From: Oegoconia quadripuncta
Lineage: Eukaryota; Arthropoda; Insecta; Lepidoptera; Autostichidae
Direction of reading: 5' to 3'
Length of the DNA stretch: 64,000 bases
Assembly (NCBI GenBank): GCA_949316235.1
Contig: OX438741.1
Location: forward strand, 40,810,067-40,874,066
The notes beneath the pieces are model-generated. The model was not told the origin of the DNA. It saw only the letters and a program-made list of their open reading frames with translations, and did not search any database. Position numbers and translations under genes: made by a program. Below are positions 11,543 to 23,176 of the stretch, piece by piece. The number at the start of each line of letters is the position of its first letter. The first letter of the stretch is position 1.

Positions 11543-11858
11543 AAACCGCCTCCGTGGCTCAATGTAAACAATATAGGATTTACGAATCGGAGGTCGCGGA
11601 TTCTATCCCCAGCGGGGTACATATTTAGTACTCGGTTTGTTTGGTGGTAGGTCATTTTAAATGTCCGCCTGGCTAGCTACCACCATGCCGCCAAACAGCA
11701 AAGTTAAACAAATTGTTGTGTTCCGGTTGCCAGAGATAAGATAGCCAGTTCCCCAAATATTTGGGTTTCCGGGTCAGTACGCTTCCACCTTCGGCCTCAT
11801 CTTCAATTAACATCAGCTGTAATTAAAGAAAAGTGCTAACCCGTCGTGCATACAAAAA
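11543..11858 (+). mobile_element. SINE family A
   Basis: Head CCGCCTCCGTGGCTCAATGT through CGTCGTGCAT and an A-rich end; a short internal deletion after GCTACCACCAT. Confidence 0.85.
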
Positions 11859-11924
11859 ATGCATACTATACCTACGTTTTTTACTAAATATCCTAATCCT
11901 AATAATCATAAAAGTCCTAGTTAA

Positions 11925-12055
11925 GAGATAGCTGGACGAGCTGTATAAGTTCTTCAACAATTGGTCAGAGGAAGCCCAAGACAGAGGCGTGGAGAGGGAG
12001 GAAGGAGCGCTTTGCCCAACAGTGGGAGAGTATAGACTTCTAATAATAATAATAA
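11925..12055 (+). mobile_element. Non-LTR retrotransposon 3' end with (AAT)n tail
   Basis: Encodes a degenerate NNWSEEAQDRGV block, then TTTGCCCAACAGTGGGAG and (AAT)n, a 3' end common in lepidopteran retrotransposons. Confidence 0.5.
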
Positions 12056-12091
12056 TAGAGTCCTGGTCAAAGTAGTTTTGACTAACATACC

Positions 12092-12227
12092 ACTTTTTTT
12101 TTATGCAAGATGGGTTCGTACTTGACCTCAACCACACCTGATGTTAAGTGAAGATGAGGTTGAAGGTGGAAGCGTACTGACCCGGAAACCCCAACACATT
12201 TGGGGGACTGACAATCTTATCTGACAA
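12092..12227 (-). mobile_element. SINE family A, 3' half, interrupted by an R1-like insertion
   Basis: Reads from the T-run through GACCCGGAAACCCCAACACA to TCTTATCTGACAA, where the R1-like element enters. The remaining piece is 13153-13215. Confidence 0.85.
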
Positions 12228-13152
12228 TAACTCACCACCGTCCCATGGCCCTACCACCTCTCGGTATACGGGCCGAAGCTGCGAGTGGTGTGCGCGGTTC
12301 TCAGGCTTTCCCCGCGCACTTTCTTGACACTCTACAAATTGTTTATCTAGATCCTGTCCCTTGGTTCATTCTCCCGATTGGGCTGAACAATCACAGCGCA
12401 CGGCACTTGGCGCCGGGCTGCTCTCTACTATGTTAATGCCTGTTTGATTCTCATCTATTTCCAGCCGTCTGTGCTTCGCGTGCCATGTTCTTGCGAACCC
12501 CCTGAGCCTTGCGAAGTTCGCCGCCGTGCACACCAAGGTCGCATAGTGGACCGGGCCCACCTCCGCACGCTCCAAACCGTCCAGCATCAGCGACCTCTCC
12601 TCCTCGTACAGCGGGCACTCCCATAGCACGTAGTCCCTGTACTCATCGATGTCCCCACTGCAGTGACATAGGCCCTCCTCCGACAGACTCATGTCCCGGA
12701 GTCGACCCCTAACGCACCCGTGACCAGAGAGAAGCTGGGAAGTCTCGTGGTCCGGGTGCACCCATTCCATCTCAAGCCGCTCTCTCACATTCGGGAAAAA
12801 CCGGAACAGGTCCCGGCTCTTGGTCTCGTTCGCCCATCTGCTCTGCCATTCTGCAATCGCGTCATTCATAGCGGCCGTCTTTTTTGCCGATTGAATTTGC
12901 CGATATCCTCGCCATCTTCCCGAAGCACGCGGCGGCCCGCTCCCCGGCCCTAGTTGCGTGGGCACCGAATGACCCAGTGTCGTCAAGGACCACCCCAAGG
13001 ACCGTGACCTGGCTTGAGCTCTTTACCGGCTTTCCTTCAAGTTTGATGGTTGGTGGTCGCTTGAGTTTGCCCTTGAGGGTGATAGTTGCCGACTTGGCCG
13101 ATGAGAAACCCAGTCTGTTACGCGAGCCCCATTCCGCAACTTTCCCATCACG
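12228..13152 (-). pseudogene. R1-clade non-LTR retrotransposon, 5'-truncated, 13-bp TSD
   Basis: Flanked by TCTTATCTGACAA at 12215-12227 and 13153-13165. On the minus strand the upstream part reads RLGFSSAKSATITLKGKLKR and VTVLGVVLDDTGSFGAH (end of the RT domain). A frame jump or deletion near 12885-12900 then leads to AEWQSRWANETKSRDL, FFPNVRERLEMEW, LLSGHGCVRGRLRDM and CHCSGDIDEYRDYVLWECP, the R1-type C-terminal zinc-finger region. A related + strand copy lies at 31223-31715. Confidence 0.85.
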
Positions 13153-13215
13153 TCTTATCTGACAAACGGAACACAACAATGCTATTAACATTGCTACTTG
13201 GCGGCAGGTGGTGAA
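13153..13215 (-). mobile_element. SINE family A, remainder after the R1-like insertion
   Basis: TCTTATCTGACAA repeats the left TSD, then GGAACACAACAATGCTATTA and GGCGGCAGGTGG continue the SINE body. Confidence 0.8.
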
Positions 13216-13454
13216 TAAAGAGCGTACAGCTGCAGCGTGCAATGAAATCGCCGGAAAAATCGCAAGTGTGCACAGACACTAAAGGATTAAATAATGCGGC
13301 AAGTTCTATACAAAAGAACAATCTACATCTAGAATTTGACGTACCAGGAAATGTCTGAATAGGTTATATAGTCTGGTTTATTTGATTACATAGTTGTTTA
13401 TACCCAATCTAATATGTTATAAGCTTTCGAGCTCATTAAAAACGATAACGACGC

Positions 13455-13728
13455 GAGAGCGTCGGTGGCTCAGTAGAGGAGACACAGTTTGGGAGGTCCA
13501 GGAACGATCCCCAAGCAAGCCTACCAATGAGTTTTTAAATTTAATTTAATTACTTATGTGCAATTATCCGACAGATCTTTAACGGTGAAGGAAAACATCG
13601 TGAGGAAACCTACATGCCTGAGAAATTAAAAAAAATCGAAGATATGTGAAGTCCCCAACCCGCACTGGGCCAGCGTGGTGGACTATGGCCCATACTCCCT
13701 CAATTAAACGGCCTGATGATGATGACGA
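13455..13728 (+). mobile_element. SINE family D, tRNA-derived with (GATGAT) tail
   Basis: Head GTCGGTGGCTCAGTAGAGG with a box-B-like GGAACGATCCCC; the body GAAAACATCGTGAGGAAACC and CACTGGGCCAGCGTGGTGGA and the GATGATGATGACGATGA tail are characteristic of a widespread lepidopteran SINE. Confidence 0.8.
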
Positions 13729-13848
13729 TGAAAGACTATAAGGTACTTGGACAATAAGGTTCAAGGTTCTCTACACCGAATAGAGTAAACAATGATTGGG
13801 CACGGATACTCCAGCCTCCACACTATTTTTCTGACTCTAGAAGCAGTC

Positions 13849-13868
13849 AACCGCCTTCGTGGCTCAAT
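13849..13868 (+). mobile_element. SINE family A head, cut by a Jockey insertion
   Basis: CCGCCTTCGTGGCTCAA is the first part of SINE A; the rest resumes at 15605. Confidence 0.7.
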
Positions 13869-15604
13869 CAAATCAAATTAAATCAAAAATGCTTTATTTT
13901 GTAGGTACACAGGGTACACTTCAAATACTGAGATTTTACCTTTTTAAAGCTACTGCTTGTTCAAAAGTCAATTTTCCCCTGAGAAGCACAAGCAAGAAAC
14001 TAGTGAGGTCGCTTTTAAAAAAAAAATAGGTTTTATATTACAATATTTAATCATTAATTGTGAAATAACCTGGTTATGCGAACGGGCTAGCTATGTCCAT
14101 GATTGTTTATCATCTAAATAATCTGATATTTTATAATATGCTTTCTTAATAAGTTTCTGTTTTATAGTTTATTGAAAGGAAGATTTTGCATATGAAAATT
14201 AAAAATGAAAATGAAATTTGATTTCACATAAAGGTTTTTATATTTCATTATTAATTGTGAAATAGCCTGGCATGCGAATGATCTGATTATGTCCAGGGAT
14301 GGTTATCATCTAAATAGTCTGACATTTTATAATATGCTTTTATAATAAGTGTCTGTTTTATAGTATCTTTAAATTTATTGAGAGGAAGATTTTGTATATC
14401 AACGAACTTTATTGAAAAAGCGTATACATAACCTTTTGAATGAATTACTGACTTTGCGGAGGCGACTTATGTGACCTGCAAGTTTATGTTTATTTCTTGT
14501 ACTGACATCATGTTTATCACTATTTTTTCTAAATGATGCTATATTTTATTTGACAAATATTAGATTTTCAAAAATGTATTGTGACGAAAAGGTTAGAATA
14601 TTATACTCTTTAAATCTGTCTCTAAGTGACACTGCAGTTCTCAATTGACAAATTGCACGAACAGTTCGTTTTTGTAAAACAAAGATTGCATTTATATCCG
14701 CGGCATTTCCACACAGCAAGATACCGTAAGACATCAGGCTATGGAAATAACTAAAATATACTACTCTAGCAGTATTTACGTCCGATATTTGTCTAATTTT
14801 TTTGACTGCATACGCTGCAGAGCTGAGCTTCTTCACCAATTTATGGATATGAGGACCCCATTGTAATTTGGCGTCCAAAGTAAGGCCCAAAATACAGTGG
14901 ACTCAACAAGGTCTAGAGTGACATTTTTTATCATTATCTTTGTGGGCACCTCCCTGACATTAGGCAGTACAAATTTAACACATTTAGTCTTTTTCTAATT
15001 AAACTATTCTACTATTTGAGAAATAGCGTTGTTCACGTCGTCATAATTTAATTTTAGGCTATTTACTAACAATACAGAGGTATGGTCAGCAAACAATACT
15101 ATTTCATGTTTATCCTTTACAAGGTTTGGTAAGTCATTTATGTAAACCAAAAACAAAAATGGTCCAAGAATGGAGCCTTGTGGTACGCCCATACAGACTG
15201 TCGACCCTGACGATGTATTGCCACTGATATCAATCCTCTGAACTCGGTTACTCAAATAAGAATTCAGAAGGTCGAGAGTTCGGCCGGTTACACCATAATG
15301 ACGTAATTTCCTGATTAAAGTGTCGTGATGAACGCAATCAAAGGCCTTGGACAAGTCGCAAAATACTCCTATTGCATCCTGTGCATCTTCCCAAGCCTCA
15401 AAAATATATTGTAAGAGCTCGACACCTGCATCGGTTGTCGAGCGGCCCCTAGTAAAACCGAATTGTTTATATGACATTAGATTGTTACTGTAAAAATAAG
15501 TCGATATCTGATTTAATATAATTTTTTCAAAGATTTTACTGAGAGTCGGTAGTATTGAAATGGGCCTAAAATTAGAGGGGTCTGATGTACTACCGGCTTG
15601 TTTA
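13869..15604 (-). pseudogene. Jockey-like non-LTR retrotransposon with most of the reverse transcriptase
   Basis: The longest reverse transcriptase in the window. Minus-strand motifs in order: SNFRPISILPTLSKIFEKI (15500-15590), FGFTRGRSTTDA, CDLSKAFDCVHHDTLI, MGVPQGSILGPFLFLVYIND, LFADHTS, then after stops and a frameshift near 14890-15003, [16 protein letters not shown] and [20 protein letters not shown]. The catalytic box is FADH where FADD is expected, so the second active-site Asp is lost. The 3' UTR ends at the AATCAAATCAAATTAAATC tail at 13869. It sits inside SINE A. Confidence 0.85.
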
Positions 15605-15915
15605 CTAAACTACATAGGGTTTACGAATCGAAGTACGCTGGTGCGATCCTCAGCCGACACCATTTCCACTCGGTTTGGTTGATGGTAGGGCATTTTAACT
15701 GTCCACCTGGCTAGCATCCACCATCGTATCTAAGTCTGCCGTCAAGCAGCAATGTTAGTAGCATTGTTGTGTTGTAGTCGTCAGAGATAAGGTAGCCGGT
15801 CCCCCAATTACGATGGGGTTTCCGGGTCAGCACGCATCCACCTTCGGCGTAATCTTCACTTGACATCAGGTGTGATTGAGGCCGTATACCTAACCCGTTG
15901 TGCATGATTTTTAAT
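15605..15915 (+). mobile_element. SINE family A, body after the Jockey insertion
   Basis: ACATAGGGTTTACGAATCG continues the SINE from 13868; the body diverges but runs to TTGTGCATG. Confidence 0.7.
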
Positions 15916-16238
15916 TAAAGTTGTATAATACGAGGAGGAATGTCGATAAACTGGTAATAAAAAAAATGATATAACGAGTGATAGATTATAAGCTTTGTTT
16001 TTTAATTAGAAATAACATAATTCCGAGCGATATTTTATCAGCTGATTAAATAGCCAGGGACTTCGCACTGCATTTACAAATTGGGTCACCAGCATTATTT
16101 AATCAATAATATGGTTCATTTTTTTGAAGAACATAACTGAGAGAAAGATGAAGATACCAAGAGGTTAGCAGACTGGGAATACGTGCCAGATTTTCCATCA
16201 GATCCATGTGATATCGAAGACGTGTGAGTCGCAAACTA
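15916..16238. other. Unassigned stretch with a short coding-like tract
   Basis: 16130-16228 reads EKDEDTKRLADWEYVPDF and SDPCDIEDV before a stop. It looks like a protein fragment, but I do not recognise it. Confidence 0.35.
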
Positions 16239-16819
16239 GTCCAGTAAGGATGCACTTTTAACTTCCTGTTATTTTAAAGGCCGTGATTTTTTGCACATGG
16301 ATAACCTGTCAGTGGTAAAATAAAAAAAAATTCTAACAAATCGATAGCTTGCTTGTGTTAGAATATACATATTTAGTAATAAAACATAGACTATATGATT
16401 AAAATTACCATTGCGAATTACATTGCGTCGAAGAATATACTTTGAACCCCTGTAACTATTTTCAAAAAAAAAACGAGCAATAACTTCTCTACAAATATGA
16501 AAAATTTCACCGAGGGAAAATATCACGATTCAATAAACGATTATTAGAAAATATAAAGTAGCTATTGATAATTTTTTTAGAAAAAGTTTTAGAAGGTCTT
16601 AGCATCTTCTACAACGCAATGAAGTGCACAGTGGTAACTTTAATTTAATATTGTAGGTTTATATAACTAAATACCTACACTATACCTAAAGCAAACTCCT
16701 GATCCGTTAGAAAATATTTTTTACAATATCATTGATAGGTACTCTGTCTATGTACAAAAGATCAGGGCTTTTAAGATTATAGGAAGTTACACCCCTAAAT
16801 ATGCATATCTTGACTGGAC
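16239..16819. mobile_element. TA-target MITE, copy 2 (581 bp)
   Basis: GTCCAGTAAGGATGCA at the left and its inverse ending TTGACTGGAC at the right, bordered by TA (16237-16238 and 16820-16821). This is the undisturbed version of 8490-9833. Confidence 0.7.
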
Positions 16820-16821
16820 TA

Positions 16822-17209
16822 AATAGCGCCGAGGCATTTACGATGTTATTATTGGTCGGATTGTCTGTAGCGATCTGCATACGTCAGACAAACAAAATCG
16901 ACGTCCGATTCTTCTCTCCGTCTTTCCAGTTGACTCGAGCGTTGGCACTAAACAGAGGCGTCGTCGTGGTTTGGACAATGGACAAAAATTATGACATTGA
17001 ACGGCTTACTGTAGCCGTAGAAAAGTAAATTTGCCTTTGTGACTCAGGCAATGAAAAGTGTCACCTACCTACAAAATAAAGCATTTTTCACTTTTAACTG
17101 TTTTTCTACGACGAGGAACTCAAACGAGTGACTCCATCCTCAATTCTGGTGCTATGCTCCACTCATATAAATTGTATAAATATACAAAATACAAAAATAG
17201 TTAATTACA
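16822..17209. other. Unassigned stretch
   Basis: A 75-codon open frame starts inside the MITE and runs to 17028; nothing in it is recognisable and I do not call it a gene. Confidence 0.4.
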
Positions 17210-17345
17210 TATGCTTTATTGTACAAAAAAAAATATTAAAGTCAGTAAATATGTACAATGGTGAGCTTATTCCCAAAGAGATCTCTTCCAGTGAACCTAC
17301 TGGAGGTTGGAAAAGTCACAAGGGAAGAAATAATGCGGAACCAAT
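17210..17345 (-). mobile_element. RTE-like retrotransposon 3' end
   Basis: TTTATTGTACAAAAAA, then AGAGATCTCTTCCAGTGAAC: the reverse of the tail family seen at 1-130. Confidence 0.55.
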
Positions 17346-17369
17346 ATAATGTAGTTTTTTTTCTTTTTT

Positions 17370-17645
17370 TTTAATAAATAAATATCTTTTCACATACACA
17401 CAGAGCCATCTAGGTCCACAGTAAGCACCTAGGCTTGTGTTATGGATACCAGATGGTTGATAAACTACACAAATACATTTTTTTTGTAAATAAATACATG
17501 TATAAATGAAAAACGCCCATAACTCGGGAACACATGTCTGTATTCATCATACAAACATTGCCTCTAGCGGGATTCGAACCCGCGACCTTTTGGTATACTA
17601 GCAGAGTTTCTAACCACTACACCAAACAGATCATCGAAAGTTAAC
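17370..17645 (-). mobile_element. SINE family B, full length
   Basis: Reverse copy from ACACACAGAGCCATCTAGGT to the tRNA-like head (GGGATTCGAACCCGCGACC, TAACCACTACACCAAACAG). Confidence 0.85.
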
Positions 17646-17757
17646 AATACATACCTATGACACAGAATGGTGTAGTTATGTGGAATAGGCCTCAAACGCG
17701 ATCGTCGAAAACACATTTAACGATTTATTCGATGATGGTTTTGAAAAAATAATTCTA

Positions 17758-18770
17758 GTCAAGTCAAAAATGCTTTATTTTGTAGGTACACAGAGTACAC
17801 TTAAAATAGTCAAGTTTACATTTTTTAAGCTACTGCTTGTTCAAAATGCAATTTTCCCCTGAGAAGAACAAGCAAGGAACTCGAAGGGTTGCTCTTTTAA
17901 AATTACCTAGGCTTTGATTTCACATAAAGGTTTTTATATTTCATTATTAATTGTGAAATAGTCTGGCATGCGAACGATCTGATTATGTCCAGGGATGAGT
18001 ATCATCTAAATAGTCTGACATTTTATAATATGCTTTTATAATAAGTGTCTGTTTTATAGTATCTTTAAATTTATTGAGAGGAAGATTTTGTATATCAACG
18101 AACTTTATTGAAAAAGCGTATACATAACCTTTTGAATGAATTACTGACTTTGCGGAGGCGACTTATGTGACCTGCAACTTTATCTTTATTTCTTGTATTG
18201 ACATCATGTTTATCACTATTTTTCCTAAATGATGCTATATTTTTTTTTGACATAAGTACATTATATTTTCAAAAATGTGCTGTGACGAAAAAGTTAGAAT
18301 GTTATACACTTTAAACCTATCTCTAAGTGACACTGCAGGTCTCAATTGATAAATTGCGCGAACGGCTCGTTTTTGTAAAACAAAGATTGTATTTATATTC
18401 GCGGCATTTCCCCACAGCAAGATACCGTAAGACATCAAGATGTGGAAATAACTAAAATATACTAATCTAGCAGTATTTACGTCTGATATTTTTTGACTGC
18501 GTACGCTGCAGAGCTGAGCCTTTTCGCCAATTTATGTATATGAGGACCCCATTGCATTTCGGCGTCTAAAGTAATAGCCAAAAATACAGTAGAATCTGCG
18601 AGATCTAAAGTGGTGTATTTTTTGTGGGCACCACCCAGATATTGGGTAGGACAAATTACACACATTTCGTTTTTTTACTAATTAAGTAACAAATTATTTG
18701 CCGTAAACCATTCTACTATTTTAGAAAATAGCATTGTTCAAATCGTCATAGCTTCATTTTTGTCTATTTA
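17758..18770 (-). pseudogene. Jockey-like retrotransposon, RT C-terminus and 3' UTR
   Basis: Close relative of 13869-15604: [40 protein letters not shown] and RAVRAIYQLRPAVSLRDRF, with frameshifts, and the tail TCAAGTCAAAAATGC at 17758. Confidence 0.8.
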
Positions 18771-18829
18771 CTTGAAATGAATGAATGCTTAAATAAAAGA
18801 GTTTTCCTTACTTCAAGTAAGAGTTCACC

Positions 18830-19080
18830 TTACTTCAGTTTTGTGTTCCAGTAGAGTATAACATAACGAGTGAGGTGAAAGAGGTGACCGACTGAACGAG
18901 TTAGATAATTGAGTACAAACGGTCGTGGGCAAGCACGAGCCGAGGTGAGGCGTGTGAGATGCAAGGAGTTAATAACTGGTGACGTGACTGAATGAGTGAG
19001 TGAGCTGATTGAATAAGTGAACGGTCGGTTTACTAACTCATGCGCTTCGCTCTTTGAGTTCCCACGCATCTCACCTCAAC
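18830..19080. repeat. GAGTGA/GAGGTGA-rich low-complexity tract
   Basis: Irregular short purine-rich repeats (GAGTGAGGTGAAAGAGGTGA, TGAATGAGTGAGTGAGC) and an imperfect inverted tract (GAGGTGAGGCGTGTGAGATG near 18940; CATCTCACCTCA near 19065). Origin unknown. Confidence 0.45.
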
Positions 19081-19350
19081 ACAAATGACTACCTTCTCTT
19101 CGTTTTAACGAGCTTCTATACCGTGTCCAGCGCACGTGCTAACGCTTCAGATAAACCAATGAATAAACCTAGGCAAATTATTTCCGTCAGCTGTTATCTC
19201 TACCAAGAATTAGGCTAATGATATAAAAAACATACTGTACGTTATCCGATATGAAGACCTTGTCCATGATATACAATTAGATAAAATTGCAATACATGCA
19301 ATATAGGACATATAGAAAATAGTGTAGAATTCCGTAAAATTACAATTAGG
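19081..19350. other. Unassigned AT-rich DNA
   Basis: No feature recognised. Confidence 0.4.
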
Positions 19351-19361
19351 TTCCAGCTCAT

Positions 19362-19925
19362 CCGACCCGGACTCCGCCCAGCACACGCTGGAGGACTGCC
19401 CGGCGTGGCAGACCGAGCGTCGAGACCTGGTCGACCGGATCGAACGAGATCTGTCCCGCCATCATTAGTCGCGGCAATACTGGCGAGCGAGGAGGGTTGG
19501 AGGGCAGCGGCCTCCTTCTGCGTAGCAGTCATGCTCGAGAAGGAGGCCGCAGAACGGGATCGGGAGAGGGCCGATCCTAGTGGCAACGCTCGCTAGCCCC
19601 CCTGCACGTCGCCCGGGGTCGTGGGCGGCTACATCATAGGGGCGATGTAACCGCCGGACGCGACCCGGGAGAGGATGACACCCCCCGGAGCGACCGGGGG
19701 GGTGTCCTCACATCGGGCCCTGTCGCGCCTCATACCGCCCGCTGATCGCGGTTTGAGGCTCGACAGCGCCCCCGCGGAGGGCGCGCTAGTGGCCTAGCGC
19801 GGTTTTAGTGGGTAGTCCCGCTCCTGTCATTGGAGCTGGGAGTCCCACATATCCCCGTCGCTGCCCCACAGCGGCGGTGGCGGCGGGTCGAATGCGTAAA
19901 CGCATTTCCCCTCGACAAAAAAAAG
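19362..19925 (+). pseudogene. R1-clade retrotransposon 3' end, 11-bp TSD
   Basis: TTCCAGCTCAT at 19351-19361 and 19926-19936 flank a GC-rich insert, in sharp contrast to the AT-rich surroundings. It encodes SDPDSAQHTLEDCPAWQTER (C-terminal zinc-finger motif), then in a shifted frame LVAAILASEEGWRAAASFCV and MLEKEAAERDRERADP and a stop. The GC-rich 3' UTR ends in a short poly(A). 5'-truncated with one frameshift. Confidence 0.85.
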
Positions 19926-19936
19926 TTCCAGCTCAT

Positions 19937-20316
19937 ATCTGGATATTTTACATACCTAAATATGCAATTAGGTACAGGGTGAGGTTTTTACCGCAAAGGA
20001 AAAAAGTAGGTAACTTGACTGACTGCAAAATCAGGCAAAAGTAGTTTTGACCGATGCCCTTAGAAAAACAGTTTTCAAAACCAGCCATTCTCGGCGACGG
20101 TTCCCGAAGAGTCGTTCGTGCGGATGTGTTGTGATTTTGCCTCTCATCTAAAAAACGTGTTTATACTTTTTGTGTTTAAATAGAAAGTACTCGGGTGAAG
20201 GTAAGTACTTATTGCTAGGTATTGCTAAAAGGGAGTGTTATTGTATGATTTTATTTTATTTAAACTTTATTTAAAGGTATATTTAGGTTAGACATAAATA
20301 TTATAAACCGGTGATA
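19937..20316. other. Unassigned stretch upstream of the pogo-like element
   Basis: No gene or repeat recognised. Confidence 0.4.
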
Positions 20317-20419
20317 TGAGGCTATTCGGATCACCAGATTGGGGGTGAATGAGATCACAATTTTGAACAAGCTTTTTTATATATTTATGCTTATAATATA
20401 CTGTGTTTACATGTTATAA

Positions 20420-22457
20420 ATGGTTCGCGAATATAAGAGGAAGACTAGTCAAGGTGACTGGATCTCACAAACCATGGTTGAAGCTGCTAACAAAGTACTG
20501 ACTAAACAACTGTCAATACGTCGGGCTGCCGAGTTATACAATGTCCCGGTTACAAGCTTACAGAGAAGAGTCACACTCTCCCATGGCACCATAAAATGTC
20601 GAGGTGGACAGCCAGCTTTAAACGAGGAAGCGGAGAAGATACTTGCTGAGCGTTTAGTCATTTAGCAACCCGTGGATTTGGGCTCACACCAAAATCTATA
20701 CGTAAGTAGGTACGCCATGAATTTGCTGCGCGCCAGAAATTACCAAATAAATTTAATAAAAAAGCTAAAATGGCAGGGCAAGACTGGTTTCATCGATTCC
20801 TCAAAAGAAATTCGCATTTATCTATACGAAAACCTGAGGGTCTCTCTAGAGCAAAAATGAACGGCATGATTAAAGAAAAAGTGTCAGACTATTTCGCTAC
20901 TTTAGGAAAAGTTATTGATGACAATATTTTAAGAGAAAACCCCGAGTGCATCTATAATGTAGATCAGACGGGTGTTCCTCTTAATAACCGTCCGCCTAAT
21001 GTTGTTACCCAAAAAGGGTCAAGAGATGTTGTCAGCCCAGCGTAGAAAGAGGTCAAAATGTTACTATCTTAGCTTGTATGAATGCCGCAGGACTGTTAAT
21101 ACCCCCATTCGTCCTCTTTAAAGGTATCCGTAAAAGAGACGATTTTATTATTGGGATGCCCCCTGGTATTCAAGTTGCGATAACAGAAAAGGAATGGATA
21201 ACTGAAGAAGCATTTAAGCTTTGAGTTCATCATTTCCATCGATATCGGACAAAGGGAAAGGTAATTCTGATCTTAGATGGACATGCGTCCCACACAAACT
21301 TGTTAGTTGTAGATTTATGTGAATCTTTAGACATAGAACTGGTTTTGATGCCTCCTCATACATCACATGTATTGCAACCACTGGATCTATCCATTTTAAA
21401 CCTTTAAAAACATACTATAATCAATACACAACTGCATGGCAACATTCACATGACAAAGGAATCACCAAAGTCGCTTTTGGAGGAATATTTAAACAGGCAT
21501 GGAACCAGGCTGCAATGTTGGCAATGCCACAAAAGGATTTGAGAAGACTGGAATATATCCATTTAATCCCAGCGCTATACCAGACTATAAATTTGTCATT
21601 AATGAAATTACAGAATATCAAACAACAGGGCAACCGCCTAATGATGCTATTCCATCAACAAGTGCACATCCAGTGGATGCTAATGTTCTACAAATTCCAG
21701 CACAATTGCCAAATGAGTTATCTACAAACCCCACATTATTAGTTGCCAATGTTTGCCAATCAATAAGCACACAATCACAGGATGATGACATTCAACAAAT
21801 TTTTGTACCATCATCTATTGAAACTTGCACGAATCCAGCCACACCACTAGTTAATCTTGCTAACCCATTCCAAAACCAACCAGACAATTACTGTTGAACA
21901 AAACTTAGCCGAAATATCAACAACACAACAGATTAAGAATGTCCTGGTGCTAACTAGTTCAAAACTGTTACATGATGCTGTATGTGAAAGACTGAATAAA
22001 TAAATAAATAAATAAATAAATGATAAAGAAAATCTACCCTCACTGATTAAGGATGTTGTCTTACCAACTAATTCAAAACCAAACCAATTTTGCATTTGAC
22101 ATCACCTCAAAATAAAGAAAAATTACTCTTGAAGGAAACAAAAAACAAGAAAAGGCACAATTAAGTTCTAAAATTAACAATGAGACAGGCAAAGGAATCC
22201 CTCGTATTAAGAAGCAAACGCATGAAGCTGACATGCAAATTGAAAAGAAAAACAAAGCAGCACCCAAGTTGAAAGCTAAAGGTAGTGCATCATCTAGAGA
22301 CTGGTATTGCATTTACTGTTTTGAAAATTTTCTACATCCGCCTGTAGAGGACTGGATACAATGTCATGTTTGTGAAAAATGGTGCCATGATAACTGTGCT
22401 GATAGAGGAGGTGTCAAAGGGACATACAAATGTGATCTCTGCAATGCCTATGATTAG
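20420..22457 (+). pseudogene. Pogo/Tigger (jerky-like) transposase with C-terminal PHD-like finger, broken
   Basis: N-terminus MVREYKRKTSQGDW with a Psq-type helix-turn-helix (AANKVLTKQLSIRRAAELYN, 20480-20545). After a frameshift near 20658 and an in-frame stop near 20704: WFHRFLKRNSHLSIRKPEGL. DDE motifs are CIYNVDQTGVP (first Asp, 20950), ILILDGHASHTN (second Asp, 21270) and MPPHTSHVLQPLDL (third Asp, 21370). Further damage: a frameshift near 21040, a stop at about 21223, and frameshifts near 21395 and 21530. KTGIYPFNPSAIPDY marks the domain end. A separate downstream segment reads WYCIYCFENF, WIQCHVCEKWCHDNC and YKCDLC, a PHD-like zinc finger. All three catalytic Asp codons remain, but the gene cannot make a transposase. 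Confidence 0.85.
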
Positions 22458-22826
22458 TGGTCTCATTAATTGAACGCTAAATATATTTAAAATTAGTGTA
22501 AAGTTTATTTTCGACACAAATATTTTATTTATTTGTTTGAACCGATTTGCCCTTTGCATATGGGGCGAATCGGATATTTAGAGGTTTACATTTTTTGTTT
22601 GTCAAAGTCGACATTTTAGTTTAATTTTAGTTTTGATTATTGAATTTTGTCTTCAAGAGGCTAATATTATGTTGCATTAATTATTAAGAAAAATATATAA
22701 TTAGAAGATGTATTTCATAATGAAGCCTTTTTAGTTATGATGATTATAAAAAAGGGTAATTTATTGACTACAATATTTATAAACAACTTGTTATAATATA
22801 ATACGAACTATTATTTTTAAAAAAAA

Positions 22827-23176
22827 TTACAAATAAAAAACTAGCCCCAAGTCTCTGGTTGGTGGAAAGGTACCCAGAAGGCTGGCCGCATTGCCTCGCT
22901 GTATAGCGAGGCTGATTCTCTGACCTAAGTATTGGCCAGCCCTCCGATCGTGGGATGCATCAACCAGACGCTCAGATAACTCCCTAAAAGTGTGAGCACC
23001 CGGTCGCCACGGCCCAAGCGTTTCTACACCAAACGGCGCAAATAGGTGATCTCCACTGAGACCGGCATATTTGCGCCGTTTAACGCTCTCTGCCGAGGCG
23101 GAACCAGCTGTACCGCTTGTACTTGGAAGATGGGAAGGAGCAAGGGTATCGACGCAGGTTGCATCCCAATACCAAA
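22827..23176 (-). pseudogene. WDATC-family retrotransposon C-terminal domain, open frame
   Basis: Minus strand: WYWDATCVDTLAPSHLP, ESVKRRKYAGLSGDHLFAPF, VETLGPWRPGAHTFRELSER and RISLAIQRGNAASLLGTFPP, to a stop at 22827-22829. About 115 codons without a break, but 5'-truncated and without an ATG. It is nested in the 3' part of the pogo-like element. Confidence 0.75.

Noticed and set aside
12366..12998. 210-codon host gene
   Set aside because: The sequence is an R1-type retrotransposon C-terminus, bounded by a TSD that splits a SINE.
19405..19596. Bacterial or horizontally transferred GC-rich gene
   Set aside because: The GC-rich block is a retrotransposon 3' end with a TSD and poly(A), not a foreign gene.
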